From Campylobacteraceae bacterium (lineage in GTDB: Bacteria > Campylobacterota > Campylobacteria > Campylobacterales > Campylobacteraceae), in contig JAISAU010000012.1 of assembly GCA_031266555.1 (NCBI GenBank), forward strand, positions 1 to 64,000: a DNA stretch of 64,000 nucleotides, given 5' to 3'. Positions 1 through 8,124 of this stretch are shown in pieces. The position numbers and the translations under genes are program-made. The notes below the pieces were generated by a model that was not told the DNA's origin, did no database searches, and worked only from the letters and a program-made list of their open reading frames with translations. Position 1 is the stretch's first letter, and each line of letters opens with the position of its first letter.

Positions 1-162
1 TCCCATTCTTAAATTTACAGCGCTCTCATCCTCAAGTACGGTAAACGAAGATAGAGGAGAATTGTTGGAGTTAGAACTTGTATCGCTAGAGCAAGAGAGA
101 AAAAGAAGGGGGAGGAAGAAAATAGAAATTAGAAATTTAAATAAAAATAGAGTGGATTTCAT
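1..162 (-). CDS. lipoprotein, N-terminal part only (cut by window edge)
   Basis: Only the first 54 codons are in the window; the gene runs off the left edge. The start ATG at 162 follows an AAGGA ribosome site. The protein opens with a basic start, a long hydrophobic stretch and the lipobox FLSC (Cys about residue 24), then a Ser/Asn-rich linker, so it should be an outer- or inner-membrane lipoprotein. The linker is followed by a segment reading TVLEDESAVNL, which resembles the start of repeated extracellular Ig/cadherin-like domains, but too little is visible to name a family. Confidence 0.6.
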   Translation of the reverse strand, partial: MKSTLFLFKFLISIFFLPLLFLSCSSDTSSNSNNSPLSSFTVLEDESAVNLRMG

Positions 163-374
163 TTAGATTTCCTTTTATGGGAAATAGATTAAAAAGAAAT
201 TTTAACAATATAATGTTTAAGTATAACTTAAAGAAATATTATATTTAAAAATTACGAAAATATTTTGGTGTAAAACAAAAATCATATTATGCAAAAAGCT
301 CTAAAGTCAAGGAATATAAAATATCGGCGGATTTTTAAAATTTTAATATTGTGATATATACTGCGTAATAAATT

Positions 375-386
375 CTTACATGTAAG
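375..386. repeat. dispersed palindrome CTTACATGTAAG, copy upstream of mqnP
   Basis: A perfect 12-bp palindrome in the 316-bp gap between the lipoprotein and mqnP genes, which diverge. It is one of 14 exact copies of the TTACATGTAA core found in the window. A TAAAAT box (about 428-433) lies some 45 bp downstream and could be the mqnP -10 element, so the palindrome sits where an operator could act. The rest of the gap is very AT-rich and shows no gene. Confidence 0.6.
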
Positions 387-478
387 CAGTTTTAAGTGTG
401 AGAACATCAAAAGTTTTGATTTTATAGTAAAATTAGATAATATTTTGTATTTACTTTAAATGATAAAAGGTTTAAAAG

Positions 479-1354
479 TTGTCTCGTTTTTTACGCGTTT
501 TGAAAGATATAAACGAACTTATCGTATTTAAGCACTCTGTTTTTGCTTTACCGTTTATTTTTATAGCTATGATGGTCGCTTCTAAAGAGTTGAATGATTC
601 CGCGTGGTTTGGTATGAGACTATTTATTTTAGGGCTTATAGCGGCTGTGAGCGCCAGAAGTTTCGCTATGGCGTTTAATAGACTTATGGACGAAGAGATA
701 GACAAACGCAATCCAAGAACGGCGAATCGTCCAAGCGTGGACGGCAGAATAGGGCGCAAAAATATGATAATCTTTATATCGTTTAACGCCGCAGTTTTTA
801 TCATAAGCGCGTATTTTATAAATAAAGTCGCTTTTTACACCTCTTTCGCGATATTGTTGATACTCGCGAGTTACTCGTTTTTTAAAAGATTTTCCGCTTT
901 GGCGCACTTGATTTTGGGGCTTTCGCTGGGTCTTGCTCCGATAGCCGGAAGTATAGCCGTTTTAGAGACGACTCCGTTTTGGACGTGGCTTTTATGCGCG
1001 GGGGTTATATTTTGGGTTGCTGGATTTGACCTGTTGTACTCTTTGCAAGATATAGAATACGATAAAAAGCATGGTCTTTACTCTATACCTTCGCGCTATG
1101 GCTGGAACAAAACCTTTGTCATTTCATTTTTATTTCACTGTTTGAGCGTTTTATTTTGGCTGCTATTTGTCGTTTTTTCAAAATTAGGAGTTTTATCTTA
1201 TGCCGCAGTTTTATTAAGCACGGTAATTTTATTTTTTGAACATAGGATAGTAAAGAGAGATTTTAATAAAATAGACAAGGCTTTTTTTACATTGAACGGT
1301 TATCTTGGAATTATGTTTTTCGCGTTGGTATTTGCTGATTTGGTTATCGCGTGA
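479..1354 (+). CDS. mqnP: UbiA-family prenyltransferase, menaquinone (futalosine pathway) type
   Basis: Polytopic membrane prenyltransferase of 291 aa. The aspartate-rich motif of the UbiA family is visible as NRLMDEEID (about residues 67-75), with a second Asp-rich site at LQDIEYDKKH (about 195-204); these bind Mg2+ and the prenyl diphosphate. Campylobacterota make menaquinone by the futalosine route, in which the UbiA homologue is MqnP; that assignment rests on family knowledge. The start is TTG, placed 9 bp after an AAAGG ribosome site. It leads a same-strand cluster with the next two genes, matching the C. jejuni Cj0164c-0162c order as I recall it. Confidence 0.85.
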   Translation: MSRFLRVLKDINELIVFKHSVFALPFIFIAMMVASKELNDSAWFGMRLFILGLIAAVSARSFAMAFNRLMDEEIDKRNPRTANRPSVDGRIGRKNMIIFISFNAAVFIISAYFINKVAFYTSFAILLILASYSFFKRFSALAHLILGLSLGLAPIAGSIAVLETTPFWTWLLCAGVIFWVAGFDLLYSLQDIEYDKKHGLYSIPSRYGWNKTFVISFLFHCLSVLFWLLFVVFSKLGVLSYAAVLLSTVILFFEHRIVKRDFNKIDKAFFTLNGYLGIMFFALVFADLVIA

Positions 1355-1369
1355 AAGGAGACGAAAAAG

Positions 1370-1789
1370 ATGGAGTTAGAGTTATACGTATCGGCGGGGA
1401 CTTTAGCGATTTGCGTGTTCGTCGTTATTTTTGTTATCTATCGTAATAAAAATATAATAAAAAGGCTTACGGCGTTGGAGAATATTATAGACGATTTAAA
1501 TCACCAAAGTCATAAACTCAATAAAGCCGTAAAAGAGCGGAATTTTGAAGAAGATATAAAAAAGATATTTGAAGACAAAGTCGAGCCTTTGACAAAATCT
1601 CTTAAAGAGGTAAAAAAGATTACGACTGAATATAGAGGTCATAAGTCAAACGCGAGCGATGCCGTTGGTTTTGAGAGTAAGATTGTAAAACTATATAAAG
1701 ACGGCAAAAACGAAAGCGAGATAGCGACTATTTTGGAGATCAGTGTGCAGCAAGTAGAACTTATTTTAGCGCTGAATAATCCTGAATGA
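1370..1789 (+). CDS. membrane-anchored coiled-coil protein with C-terminal HTH-like segment
   Basis: Conserved small protein of Campylobacterota with no assigned function. It has one N-terminal membrane helix (about residues 8-25), a charged helical, probably coiled-coil middle, and a C-terminal 30 residues reading like a helix-turn-helix (KLYKDGKNESEIATILEISVQQVELIL). The HTH-like end is on the cytoplasmic side if the N terminus is outside. A GGAG ribosome site precedes the ATG. The stop overlaps the next gene's start (ATGA), so they are translationally coupled. I infer no function; a membrane-tethered DNA-binding or scaffold role is possible but unsupported. Confidence 0.7.
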   Translation: MELELYVSAGTLAICVFVVIFVIYRNKNIIKRLTALENIIDDLNHQSHKLNKAVKERNFEEDIKKIFEDKVEPLTKSLKEVKKITTEYRGHKSNASDAVGFESKIVKLYKDGKNESEIATILEISVQQVELILALNNPE

Positions 1790-2499
1790 GAGTTAATGAG
1801 AGTTGGAGACAGATAGTCTCGAATGCTTACGACGCTTTAGATAGCGAGTATCGCGCGTTTTTAGAAGCCGACAAAGGATATTTTCCTAATTTTTCAAATT
1901 TTCTAAACGCTTTTAAGACGCTTCCTAAAGATAAAACCAAAGCCGTATTATTTGGGCAAGACCCGTACCCAAGAGAAAACAGCGCGATAGGATATGCTTT
2001 TATAGACGGCATGGTGAAAAGTATTTTTAGTGATAAAGGATTGTCAAAAGAGGTAAATCGCGCTACGAGTCTTAGAAATTTTATAAAAATGCTTCTTTTG
2101 TGTTCCGATAAATTGACTTTAGAGTCTTTAACGCAAGAAAATATAGCTAAACTTGATAAAAGCGGATTTATAACGAACATTATGGAGTTAAAAGACAATT
2201 TTGAAGCCAATGGAATATTGCTTTTAAACACTTCTTTGATATTTGTAAATAAAGACGATACGCTTCTTAATGTAAAGGCGTTCGCGCCGTTTATGAAAAC
2301 GCTTTTGTCGCAATTGTCAAATGATAAAATAGAGTTGATTTTGTTTGGCAATATAGCCAAAGAGATAAAAAAACTGCTTCCTTTAAATCATAATTTTACT
2401 TTCGTGCAAACTTGTCATCCGTACAATCTTGAATTTATAACGGATAACAAAGTTTTGAACTATTTTGCTCCAATGCGCCTTCTTGAACTAAGGCGATAG
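1786..2499 (+). CDS. uracil-DNA glycosylase-superfamily protein
   Basis: 237 aa with the UDG-superfamily water-activating motif GQDPYP (about residues 58-63; compare GQDPYH in family 1 Ung) and a C-terminal TCHPYNLEF segment in place of the usual HPSPLS loop. The enzyme would remove uracil or a related base from DNA, but the altered second motif and the insertion of about 40 residues between motifs make it divergent from true Ung, and C. jejuni keeps a separate ung gene. Substrate is therefore uncertain. It overlaps the preceding gene by 4 bp, indicating one transcript. Confidence 0.7.
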   Translation: MRVNESWRQIVSNAYDALDSEYRAFLEADKGYFPNFSNFLNAFKTLPKDKTKAVLFGQDPYPRENSAIGYAFIDGMVKSIFSDKGLSKEVNRATSLRNFIKMLLLCSDKLTLESLTQENIAKLDKSGFITNIMELKDNFEANGILLLNTSLIFVNKDDTLLNVKAFAPFMKTLLSQLSNDKIELILFGNIAKEIKKLLPLNHNFTFVQTCHPYNLEFITDNKVLNYFAPMRLLELRR

Positions 2500-2517
2500 T
2501 TATTTTAAAAATTTATG

Positions 2518-2523
2518 TATAAT
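2518..2523 (+). promoter_or_regulatory. -10 element TATAAT for queE-queD operon
   Basis: ATG-TATAAT with a T-rich, periodically A/T upstream stretch, the usual sigma-70 promoter form in Campylobacterota, which lack a strong -35. It lies 58 bp before the queE GTG start in the only sizeable gap in this part of the cluster. Confidence 0.6.
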
Positions 2524-2580
2524 CGCTTTGTATTTTAAAATTAATGCAAGTTTGGATTATAAATTGGAGAGGTTGATATC

Positions 2581-3351
2581 GTGAAACCGTTATATTTGGC
2601 GGAGAGTTTTTTGAGCGTTCAGGGCGAGGGAAAATATGTCGGAACCCCGTCCGTATTTTTGAGATTTGGCGGCTGTAACCTTACATGTAAAGGTTTTGGA
2701 TGTGAATTTATCTCACCATACGACGACAGTAAACTTATAGGCTGCGATTCGCTTTTTGCCGTTAATGAAAAACATTTTAAAAAAGATTGGCAAAAATTAA
2801 GCGGCGAAGAGTTATTTGAAAAAGTTCTTTTATATGTAAAGGATTTACCATATAAACCGCATGTGGTTATCACGGGCGGAGAGCCTTTAATAAACTATAA
2901 AAACCCTATTTTCTATGGTTTTTTAGAATTAGTGTTAAATTATGGCTTTAATGTATTTTTTGAAACAAATGCGACTATAAATATTGATTTTAATACGTTC
3001 ACATTGTATAAAAAAGCAAGTTTTTGCATGAGCGTGAAACTTTCAAACAGCGGCGAAAAATATGCGAAAAGGGTAAAAAGAAAAGCTATAGAGGCAATTT
3101 GCAAAAACGCGAAAGAGGCGTTTTTTAAATTTGTATTGGATGAGCGGATGATAAAAGAAGGCTATGCGCAAAAAGAGATAGAAGATATAACGAAAAATTT
3201 CGCCGCGCCTATATTTTGTATGCCGCTTGGAAAAAATAAAAATGAGCTTGAGAAAAACAGCGAGAGCGTAATCTCTTTTTGTATAAAAAACGGATACAAT
3301 TATTCCGACAGAACTCATATTCGTTTATGGAATGACAAAAGAGGAGTTTAA
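2581..3351 (+). CDS. queE: 7-carboxy-7-deazaguanine synthase (radical SAM)
   Basis: Radical-SAM enzyme of queuosine/7-deazaguanine synthesis, converting 6-carboxy-5,6,7,8-tetrahydropterin to 7-carboxy-7-deazaguanine. The N-terminal SVQGEG and FLRFGGCNLTC segments and the HVVITGGEPL motif are diagnostic. The [4Fe-4S] motif is not the common CX3CX2C: C32 and C36 are followed by C41 (CX4C) and by C55 in GCDS, which aligns with the CDT of other QueE proteins, so the cluster loop carries an insertion. Start is GTG after GGAGAGG. It is followed 2 bp later by queD, its pathway partner. Confidence 0.9.
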   Translation: MKPLYLAESFLSVQGEGKYVGTPSVFLRFGGCNLTCKGFGCEFISPYDDSKLIGCDSLFAVNEKHFKKDWQKLSGEELFEKVLLYVKDLPYKPHVVITGGEPLINYKNPIFYGFLELVLNYGFNVFFETNATINIDFNTFTLYKKASFCMSVKLSNSGEKYAKRVKRKAIEAICKNAKEAFFKFVLDERMIKEGYAQKEIEDITKNFAAPIFCMPLGKNKNELEKNSESVISFCIKNGYNYSDRTHIRLWNDKRGV

Positions 3352-3353
3352 CG

Positions 3354-3935
3354 ATGATTATACGCAAAGTGTTTAAATTTGAAAATACTCACATAGTACG
3401 CAAATGCGTAAGTAAAAAATGCCGCAGCAGTATACACGGACACTCTTACAAAGTTGAAGTTTTATTTGAGTCCGATAGTTTTGACGACGCTCAAATGGTT
3501 TATGATTTTGGACTGATGAAAACTCATATGCAAGATTTGATAGAGTCATTTGACCACTCTATAACGCTTTGGAGCAAAGACGATAAAGGTTATGTGGCGG
3601 CTATGAAAAAATATTCGGACAGATGGGTAGAACTTCCTGTAAATCCAACTGCGGAACAATTCGCGAGAGTAATATTTTTATTAGTAGATTTACTTCTTTC
3701 AAGAACGGTTTTTACAAATAAAGAGGGCAGAATACATGTAAACAGTATTATTGTTCACGAAACTGACAGCGGATACGCTCAGGCAAATTCAAAAGACGCT
3801 TACAGCGAAAGTTTGGGTATGATAAATCCAAACGATATTATTTTTTCAAACGCTGTTCAAGAGGATTGGGGCGATCATGAACTTTGGCGAAAAATCTTAG
3901 ACGGCGAAAATATAGTAAATCCAAAATCGATATAA
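3354..3935 (+). CDS. queD: 6-carboxytetrahydropterin synthase
   Basis: QueD/PTPS-family enzyme making 6-carboxytetrahydropterin from dihydroneopterin triphosphate for queuosine. The Zn-binding region is visible: H13 in ENTHIV and HGHSY (about residues 28-32), with cysteines in between (CVSKKC), and HETDSGYA near residues 137-144. At 193 aa it is longer than the usual 120-130 aa; the extra length lies in the middle and at the C terminus. It sits 2 bp after queE in one operon. Confidence 0.88.
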   Translation: MIIRKVFKFENTHIVRKCVSKKCRSSIHGHSYKVEVLFESDSFDDAQMVYDFGLMKTHMQDLIESFDHSITLWSKDDKGYVAAMKKYSDRWVELPVNPTAEQFARVIFLLVDLLLSRTVFTNKEGRIHVNSIIVHETDSGYAQANSKDAYSESLGMINPNDIIFSNAVQEDWGDHELWRKILDGENIVNPKSI

Positions 3936-3944
3936 GGAAAAAAG

Positions 3945-4532
3945 GTGCGAAATAGACTTTTTTTGATAGCGTTATGTTCTGTTTTGATAGGTTGCGACGG
4001 CGGTTTATATAAACAAAATAGCAAAGAACAAGAGCAATCTGGAACGTTTGAAAATTTAAATAAAAGCTTGGGTTTATCTCAAGTTTCCAATACAACGCAA
4101 GTTGACGAAGTGGTAAAAGAAACAATACAAAAGGTTGAAGATATACCGCTAAAAGCGGACAACGTGGTAAAAACGCCGCCTCAAAATATTGAAAAAGCGA
4201 ACGAGACTATTTTACAAACGGTGAACAAAACGGCAGATATTGCGAAAAATACGGCAAGTGTCGCGACCTCTTCTTCGTATGATTTGGAAAACGGCAAAAA
4301 AGTTTTTAAAAGATGTATTCCTTGCCATGGAGCGAAAGCGAATCTAAACGCGGTCGGCAAAAGTCAAGATATCTCAAAATGGAGCGAAGAGAGTATCGCG
4401 AATTCTCTCAAAGGTTACAAAGACGGAACGTACGGCGGCGCCATGAAAGCTACTATGACGTCTTTATTGAAAACGCTAAATCAGCAAGATATAACGGATG
4501 TAGCTTCTTACATTTCAACGCTCGGCGAATAG
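3945..4532 (+). CDS. class I c-type cytochrome lipoprotein
   Basis: 195 aa, GTG start just after the AAGGAAAAAAG ribosome site. The signal sequence ends in the lipobox VLIGC (Cys17), so the protein should be lipid-anchored in the periplasm. A low-complexity, charged linker of about 90 residues leads to a single cytochrome c domain with CIPCH (residues 124-128) and a Met-rich stretch (AMKATM) that can supply the distal ligand. It is a small electron carrier; the partner is unknown. Same position as C. jejuni Cj0158c. Confidence 0.85.
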   Translation: MRNRLFLIALCSVLIGCDGGLYKQNSKEQEQSGTFENLNKSLGLSQVSNTTQVDEVVKETIQKVEDIPLKADNVVKTPPQNIEKANETILQTVNKTADIAKNTASVATSSSYDLENGKKVFKRCIPCHGAKANLNAVGKSQDISKWSEESIANSLKGYKDGTYGGAMKATMTSLLKTLNQQDITDVASYISTLGE

Positions 4533-4931
4533 ATGCAAGAGACTATCGTTCTTCTTCATAATATTCTTTTATATAGTGTCATTTGCCTCGCCTTGTGCGC
4601 GTTTATAGGAGTTGTTATATCGCTTAAATCCAAAGAACACAAAGTCTTCAAAAGGCGGCTATCTCTTTTAAATCCGACATATTATCTGTTTTTCAGCGTT
4701 ATAACTTTTTCATTTATGATAACTTTGATTCTTAAAAGGCATTTTGTATTGATAGACGCTTTTTTTGCGGCATTTTTGATATTTATTTTATTTAACGGGA
4801 TAAAAGTGTATAAATTTGTCAAAAATGAAAAGACATTTGAAAATTCAATAAGTTTCGCGACCAAAAAGTATTGTTTTGATATGTTGCTTTGCGTCGCTTT
4901 TTATATTTTTATAATAACGGATATTATCTAA
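4533..4931 (+). CDS. four-helix integral membrane protein, conserved hypothetical
   Basis: 132 aa, ATG immediately after the cytochrome stop codon and its own stop immediately before rsmE. Four hydrophobic segments (about residues 8-28, 50-65, 72-90 and 112-130) separated by short basic loops. No catalytic motif is seen. The tight packing between cytochrome c and rsmE, also seen in relatives, argues that it is real. A role in electron transport is possible from context only. Confidence 0.7.
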   Translation: MQETIVLLHNILLYSVICLALCAFIGVVISLKSKEHKVFKRRLSLLNPTYYLFFSVITFSFMITLILKRHFVLIDAFFAAFLIFILFNGIKVYKFVKNEKTFENSISFATKKYCFDMLLCVAFYIFIITDII

Positions 4932-5606
4932 ATGCGTTTTATATATAATGAAAAAAGCGGACTAAATACCATAAAACTTGAAGGGGAACAATACAATCAT
5001 ATTTTTAAAGTAAGACGCGAGAACGCTAAAAAACCGCTTTTTTTTCGCAATTTGCAAGATGAGAATCTTTACATGTACGAAGTTTCGCGAATAGATAAAA
5101 AAGAGGCTTTATGCGAGTTGATAAAAACCCAAATAACGTTTGTCAAAAAACCAAAAGAGTTTCAAATCGCGTGGTCTGTTACCGATCCAAAAATAGTTGA
5201 GAAGACATTGCCCTTTTTGAATGAGCTTGGTTTAAAAAAACTCATTTTTGTATATACGAAATTTTCGCAGAGAAATTTTAAATTTGACTTTGAAAGACTG
5301 AAAAGAATTGTTATAAACTCGTGCGAACAGTGTGGAAGAGTTGATTTGATGGAGTTTGAGATTTTTAAGTCGCTTGAAGAGTTTTTGAAAATATACGACG
5401 ATATAGCTGTCGTTGATTTTTCGTCTAATAAATTCAACTCTCTTTGCGGCGTTTTGCCTAAAATTTGGCTTGTAGGATGCGAAGGAGGATTTGACGAGAA
5501 CGAGCGAAAACGTCTTGAAGGATTTATGAGGGTAGGGTTTGAGAGTGAAAATATTTTGCGAAGTTCAAGCGCGGTTGTGGCAATCGCTTCAAAACTATTG
5601 CTTTGA
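4932..5606 (+). CDS. rsmE: 16S rRNA m3U1498 methyltransferase
   Basis: SPOUT-family enzyme that methylates N3 of U1498 in 16S rRNA. N-terminal PUA-like segment (about 1-70), then the knotted MTase domain with LVGCEGGFDENE (about 175-186) and the C-terminal ILRSSSAVVAIASKLL that form the SAM-binding knot. Length of 224 aa is normal for Campylobacterota. The start ATG follows the previous stop directly. Confidence 0.88.
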   Translation: MRFIYNEKSGLNTIKLEGEQYNHIFKVRRENAKKPLFFRNLQDENLYMYEVSRIDKKEALCELIKTQITFVKKPKEFQIAWSVTDPKIVEKTLPFLNELGLKKLIFVYTKFSQRNFKFDFERLKRIVINSCEQCGRVDLMEFEIFKSLEEFLKIYDDIAVVDFSSNKFNSLCGVLPKIWLVGCEGGFDENERKRLEGFMRVGFESENILRSSSAVVAIASKLLL

Positions 5607-5631
5607 TATTGAATTATCATAAACTTTTTGA

Positions 5632-5637
5632 TATAAT
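5632..5637 (+). promoter_or_regulatory. -10 element TATAAT for rpmE
   Basis: TTTTTGATATAAT is the consensus-like sigma-70 promoter of Campylobacterota. It lies 79 bp before the rpmE start, in the 109-bp gap after rsmE, giving L31 its own transcript with a leader of about 70 nt. Confidence 0.7.
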
Positions 5638-5715
5638 CCCAATCCTTCTAATTGTTTTTCAATAGATTTATAATTAAAGAAGACATAACATTTTTAAAAA
5701 ATATAAGGAAAAATT

Positions 5716-5916
5716 ATGAAAAAAGAGATTCATCCCGAATATGTGAAATGTACCGTAACATGCGCTTGCGGCAATACTTTTACAACTATGTCAAATAAAT
5801 CGGCGATAAAAATAGACATTTGCAACTTATGCCATCCGTTTTTTACAGGTAGTGAGAAGATTGTCGATTCCGCCGGACGCGTTGAGAAATTTAAGAAAAA
5901 ATACAATATGAAATAA
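5716..5916 (+). CDS. rpmE: 50S ribosomal protein L31 (zinc-binding type)
   Basis: 66 aa. Four cysteines are present in the Zn-ribbon pattern (TCACGN and [11 protein letters not shown]), so this is the C+ type of L31 that binds zinc, not the zinc-free paralogue. AAGGA ribosome site 7 bp before ATG. The rsmI start codon follows its stop directly. Confidence 0.95.
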   Translation: MKKEIHPEYVKCTVTCACGNTFTTMSNKSAIKIDICNLCHPFFTGSEKIVDSAGRVEKFKKKYNMK

Positions 5917-6747
5917 ATGTTATATTTCATTCCTACCCCTATAGGAAATCTTGAAGATATATCTCAGAGGAGTTTAAGGCTCCTCTTAAATATCCCGCTT
6001 ATATTTTGCGAAGACACAAGAGTCGCGAAAAGATTAATAAACCTTTTAAAAGAACGTTTTAACCAACCTGAAAATATAGAACAAAAATTTATATCGCTTC
6101 ACTCTCATAATGAACAAAATGTTATAGATACTTTAAATGCCGATATTTTTTTGACGTCTGACGCCGCTTACATTAGTGACGCGGGAATGCCGTGCGTTAG
6201 CGACCCCGGCGCATTGTTGGTACGATTCGCGCAAAAAAATAGTATTCCTTACGAAGTATTGCCCGGAGCGAACGCGCTTTTGCTAGCTTTAGTCTCGAGC
6301 GGATTTGACGGAACAAATTTTTATTTTCACGGATTTTTACCGCACAAAAAAGAGGCCAGAGAAAAAGAGTTAAATAGACTTTTATCCCTTACATGTAATG
6401 TTGTTTTGTATGAATCTACTCACAGAATTTTGAAATTCTCAAAAGAGTTAGCTCTTATGGCGGCGAACAGAGAGTCGTTTTTCATAAAAGAAGCTACAAA
6501 AATGTATGAAAAACGATTTTTTGGAACAGCCGAAGAGATTTACGTTAAATTGCAAAATAGTAATTTAAACGGCGAATGGGTTGTTGTGATAAAAGGATCT
6601 ACTCAAGAAGGCGGCGAAGTTTTGTCGGTAAACGATATATTTCCTCTTTCTCTTCCAAACAAGCAAAAAGCGAAACTTCTTTCAAAAATAACGGGCAAAA
6701 GCGTTAAAGATTGGTATGATATATTAAATAAAGACAATGAACAATAA
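5917..6747 (+). CDS. rsmI: 16S rRNA 2'-O-ribose C1402 methyltransferase
   Basis: Tetrapyrrole-methylase-fold enzyme, 276 aa. N-terminal FIPTPIGNLEDISQRSLRLL and the SDAGMPCVSDPG loop (about 87-98) are diagnostic of RsmI, which methylates the ribose of C1402 in 16S rRNA. One exact TTACATGTAA palindrome (6389-6398) lies inside the coding sequence, showing that the motif is not confined to gaps. Confidence 0.92.
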   Translation: MLYFIPTPIGNLEDISQRSLRLLLNIPLIFCEDTRVAKRLINLLKERFNQPENIEQKFISLHSHNEQNVIDTLNADIFLTSDAAYISDAGMPCVSDPGALLVRFAQKNSIPYEVLPGANALLLALVSSGFDGTNFYFHGFLPHKKEAREKELNRLLSLTCNVVLYESTHRILKFSKELALMAANRESFFIKEATKMYEKRFFGTAEEIYVKLQNSNLNGEWVVVIKGSTQEGGEVLSVNDIFPLSLPNKQKAKLLSKITGKSVKDWYDILNKDNEQ

Positions 6748-6767
6748 AATAATATATTGCGAGCTTG

Positions 6768-7057
6768 TTACATGTAAGACTTTTGTTATATAAATTTATC
6801 GAACAATATTTCCTGCATGTAAAGCTTTCTATGTAAATTTAGTTTTTGGAGCGTTTTATCTTACATGTAAGGATTGTATTTGTGACTTAGTTTAATAAAA
6901 TCTACAAGCGTATCGCTTCTTCTACATGTAAGAGTCATTTAAGTTTTAACCAAAATAATATCTCTTTTTGCTCAAAAACTTTCTTACATGTAAAGCTTTT
7001 TATGTAAGTTTAATCTTAAGCTAAACCTCGCGTAATTTTATAGTTTCTTACATGTAA
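6768..7057. repeat. cluster of TTACATGTAA palindromes between rsmI and rlmB
   Basis: Four exact 10-bp cores (6768-6777, 6861-6870, 6984-6993, 7048-7057) plus close variants at about 6815 (GCATGTAA), 6922 (CTACATGTAAG) and 7105 (TTACATATA) in 350 bp. Several are followed by AAGCTT or AAGC, so the units are longer than the core in places (TTACATGTAAAGCTTT at 6984; ACATGTAAAGC at 7048). Spacing is irregular (about 93, 123, 64 bp), so this is neither a CRISPR array nor a tandem repeat. Function is not known. Confidence 0.75.
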
Positions 7058-7428
7058 AGCTAAATGATAATCTTAATTCGCTTTTGTCGATACTATTAAG
7101 AGTTTTACATATAGGCTTCATATTAATTTATTATTATCAAAAACGGCGAAACGAACTATATTTACTGGCGTTGTATTATTTAAACTCAAACGCTCGTTAA
7201 ATACGTTCGTTTTATTTTAGCGAAAGTATTGTTCGCAAATTTGGCAAAGTCGATATTTGTATCGCTATCATTAAAATATATTGCCATCACAACGCTTTCT
7301 CTCATCGTTTGGCTGTTCTCAATATATATGCAAAGAAGAACAACTAAAGTTTAAGATTTCTGCGAAAATAGTGTCGCGAAATAGATGCGAGAGTTATTTT
7401 TAAGAGATTTTTAGATAGAATCCTTCCT
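7058..7428. other. gap upstream of rlmB without a convincing gene
   Basis: Unusually long spacer in an otherwise tight cluster. The only open frame is a 39-codon ATG frame on the - strand (7186-7305) with no clear ribosome site. It may be a decayed gene remnant. No RNA gene is recognisable. The immediate upstream region of rlmB has no clear promoter beyond A/T-rich DNA around 7400-7425. Confidence 0.4.
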
Positions 7429-8124
7429 ATGTTAATTTACGGCAAGCAGCTTTTTTTATATCTATTATCGCGCTATCCTAAGAGAATACAAAGCATTTAT
7501 TTGGCTAAAGAGTGCGATAAAAAACTATTCTCTTCCATAGCGAAGCTTGGCGTTAAAATTGAAAGAGTGGATGAGAAAAAAGCTCAGGCTATGGCAAAAG
7601 GCGGAAACCATCAAGGTTTTTTAGCTGAAATTTTGCCTTTTGGGTTAACGCCGCTTTCATCGTTAAAAAGAGCGAATTTTTTAGTGATGCTTTTTGGTGT
7701 TACTGATATGGGAAATATAGGCGCGATTATCAGAAGTGCGTACGCTTTTGGCGTTGACGGTGTTATAGTCGCGAATTTGAAAGATTTAAAATTAGAACAA
7801 GTTTTACGCGCGTCAAGCGCGGCTGCGCTTGAGATGCCTATAGTCCTTGCGCCAAACGCGCACGACGCGTTAAATGAACTGAAATTAGAAAACTTTAGTG
7901 TATATGCCGCCGATATGAACGGCGAGAATGTGCTTGATGTAAAATTAGACAAGAAAAAGCTTTTGATTTTGGGCAGCGAAGGGGAAGGGATTCCAAATCG
8001 CGTGCTTGAAAAGTGCGATAAAAAAATTTGTATAAAAACGGCAAGAGAATTTGACTCTTTAAACGTTAGCGCCGCCGCCGCAGTTTTATTTGATAGGATA
8101 TGTAATGACAAAGGGAAAGAATAG
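7429..8124 (+). CDS. rlmB: 23S rRNA 2'-O-methyltransferase, TrmH/RlmB family
   Basis: SPOUT RNA methyltransferase of 231 aa. An N-terminal L30e-like substrate-binding part (about 1-75) is followed by the MTase domain with NIGAIIRSAYAFGVDGVI (motif 1), LGSEGEGIP (motif 2) and SLNVSAAAAVLF (motif 3). RlmB methylates G2251 of 23S rRNA; C. jejuni Cj0153c is in the same context. The exact target nucleotide is inferred. Confidence 0.85.
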   Translation: MLIYGKQLFLYLLSRYPKRIQSIYLAKECDKKLFSSIAKLGVKIERVDEKKAQAMAKGGNHQGFLAEILPFGLTPLSSLKRANFLVMLFGVTDMGNIGAIIRSAYAFGVDGVIVANLKDLKLEQVLRASSAAALEMPIVLAPNAHDALNELKLENFSVYAADMNGENVLDVKLDKKKLLILGSEGEGIPNRVLEKCDKKICIKTAREFDSLNVSAAAAVLFDRICNDKGKE

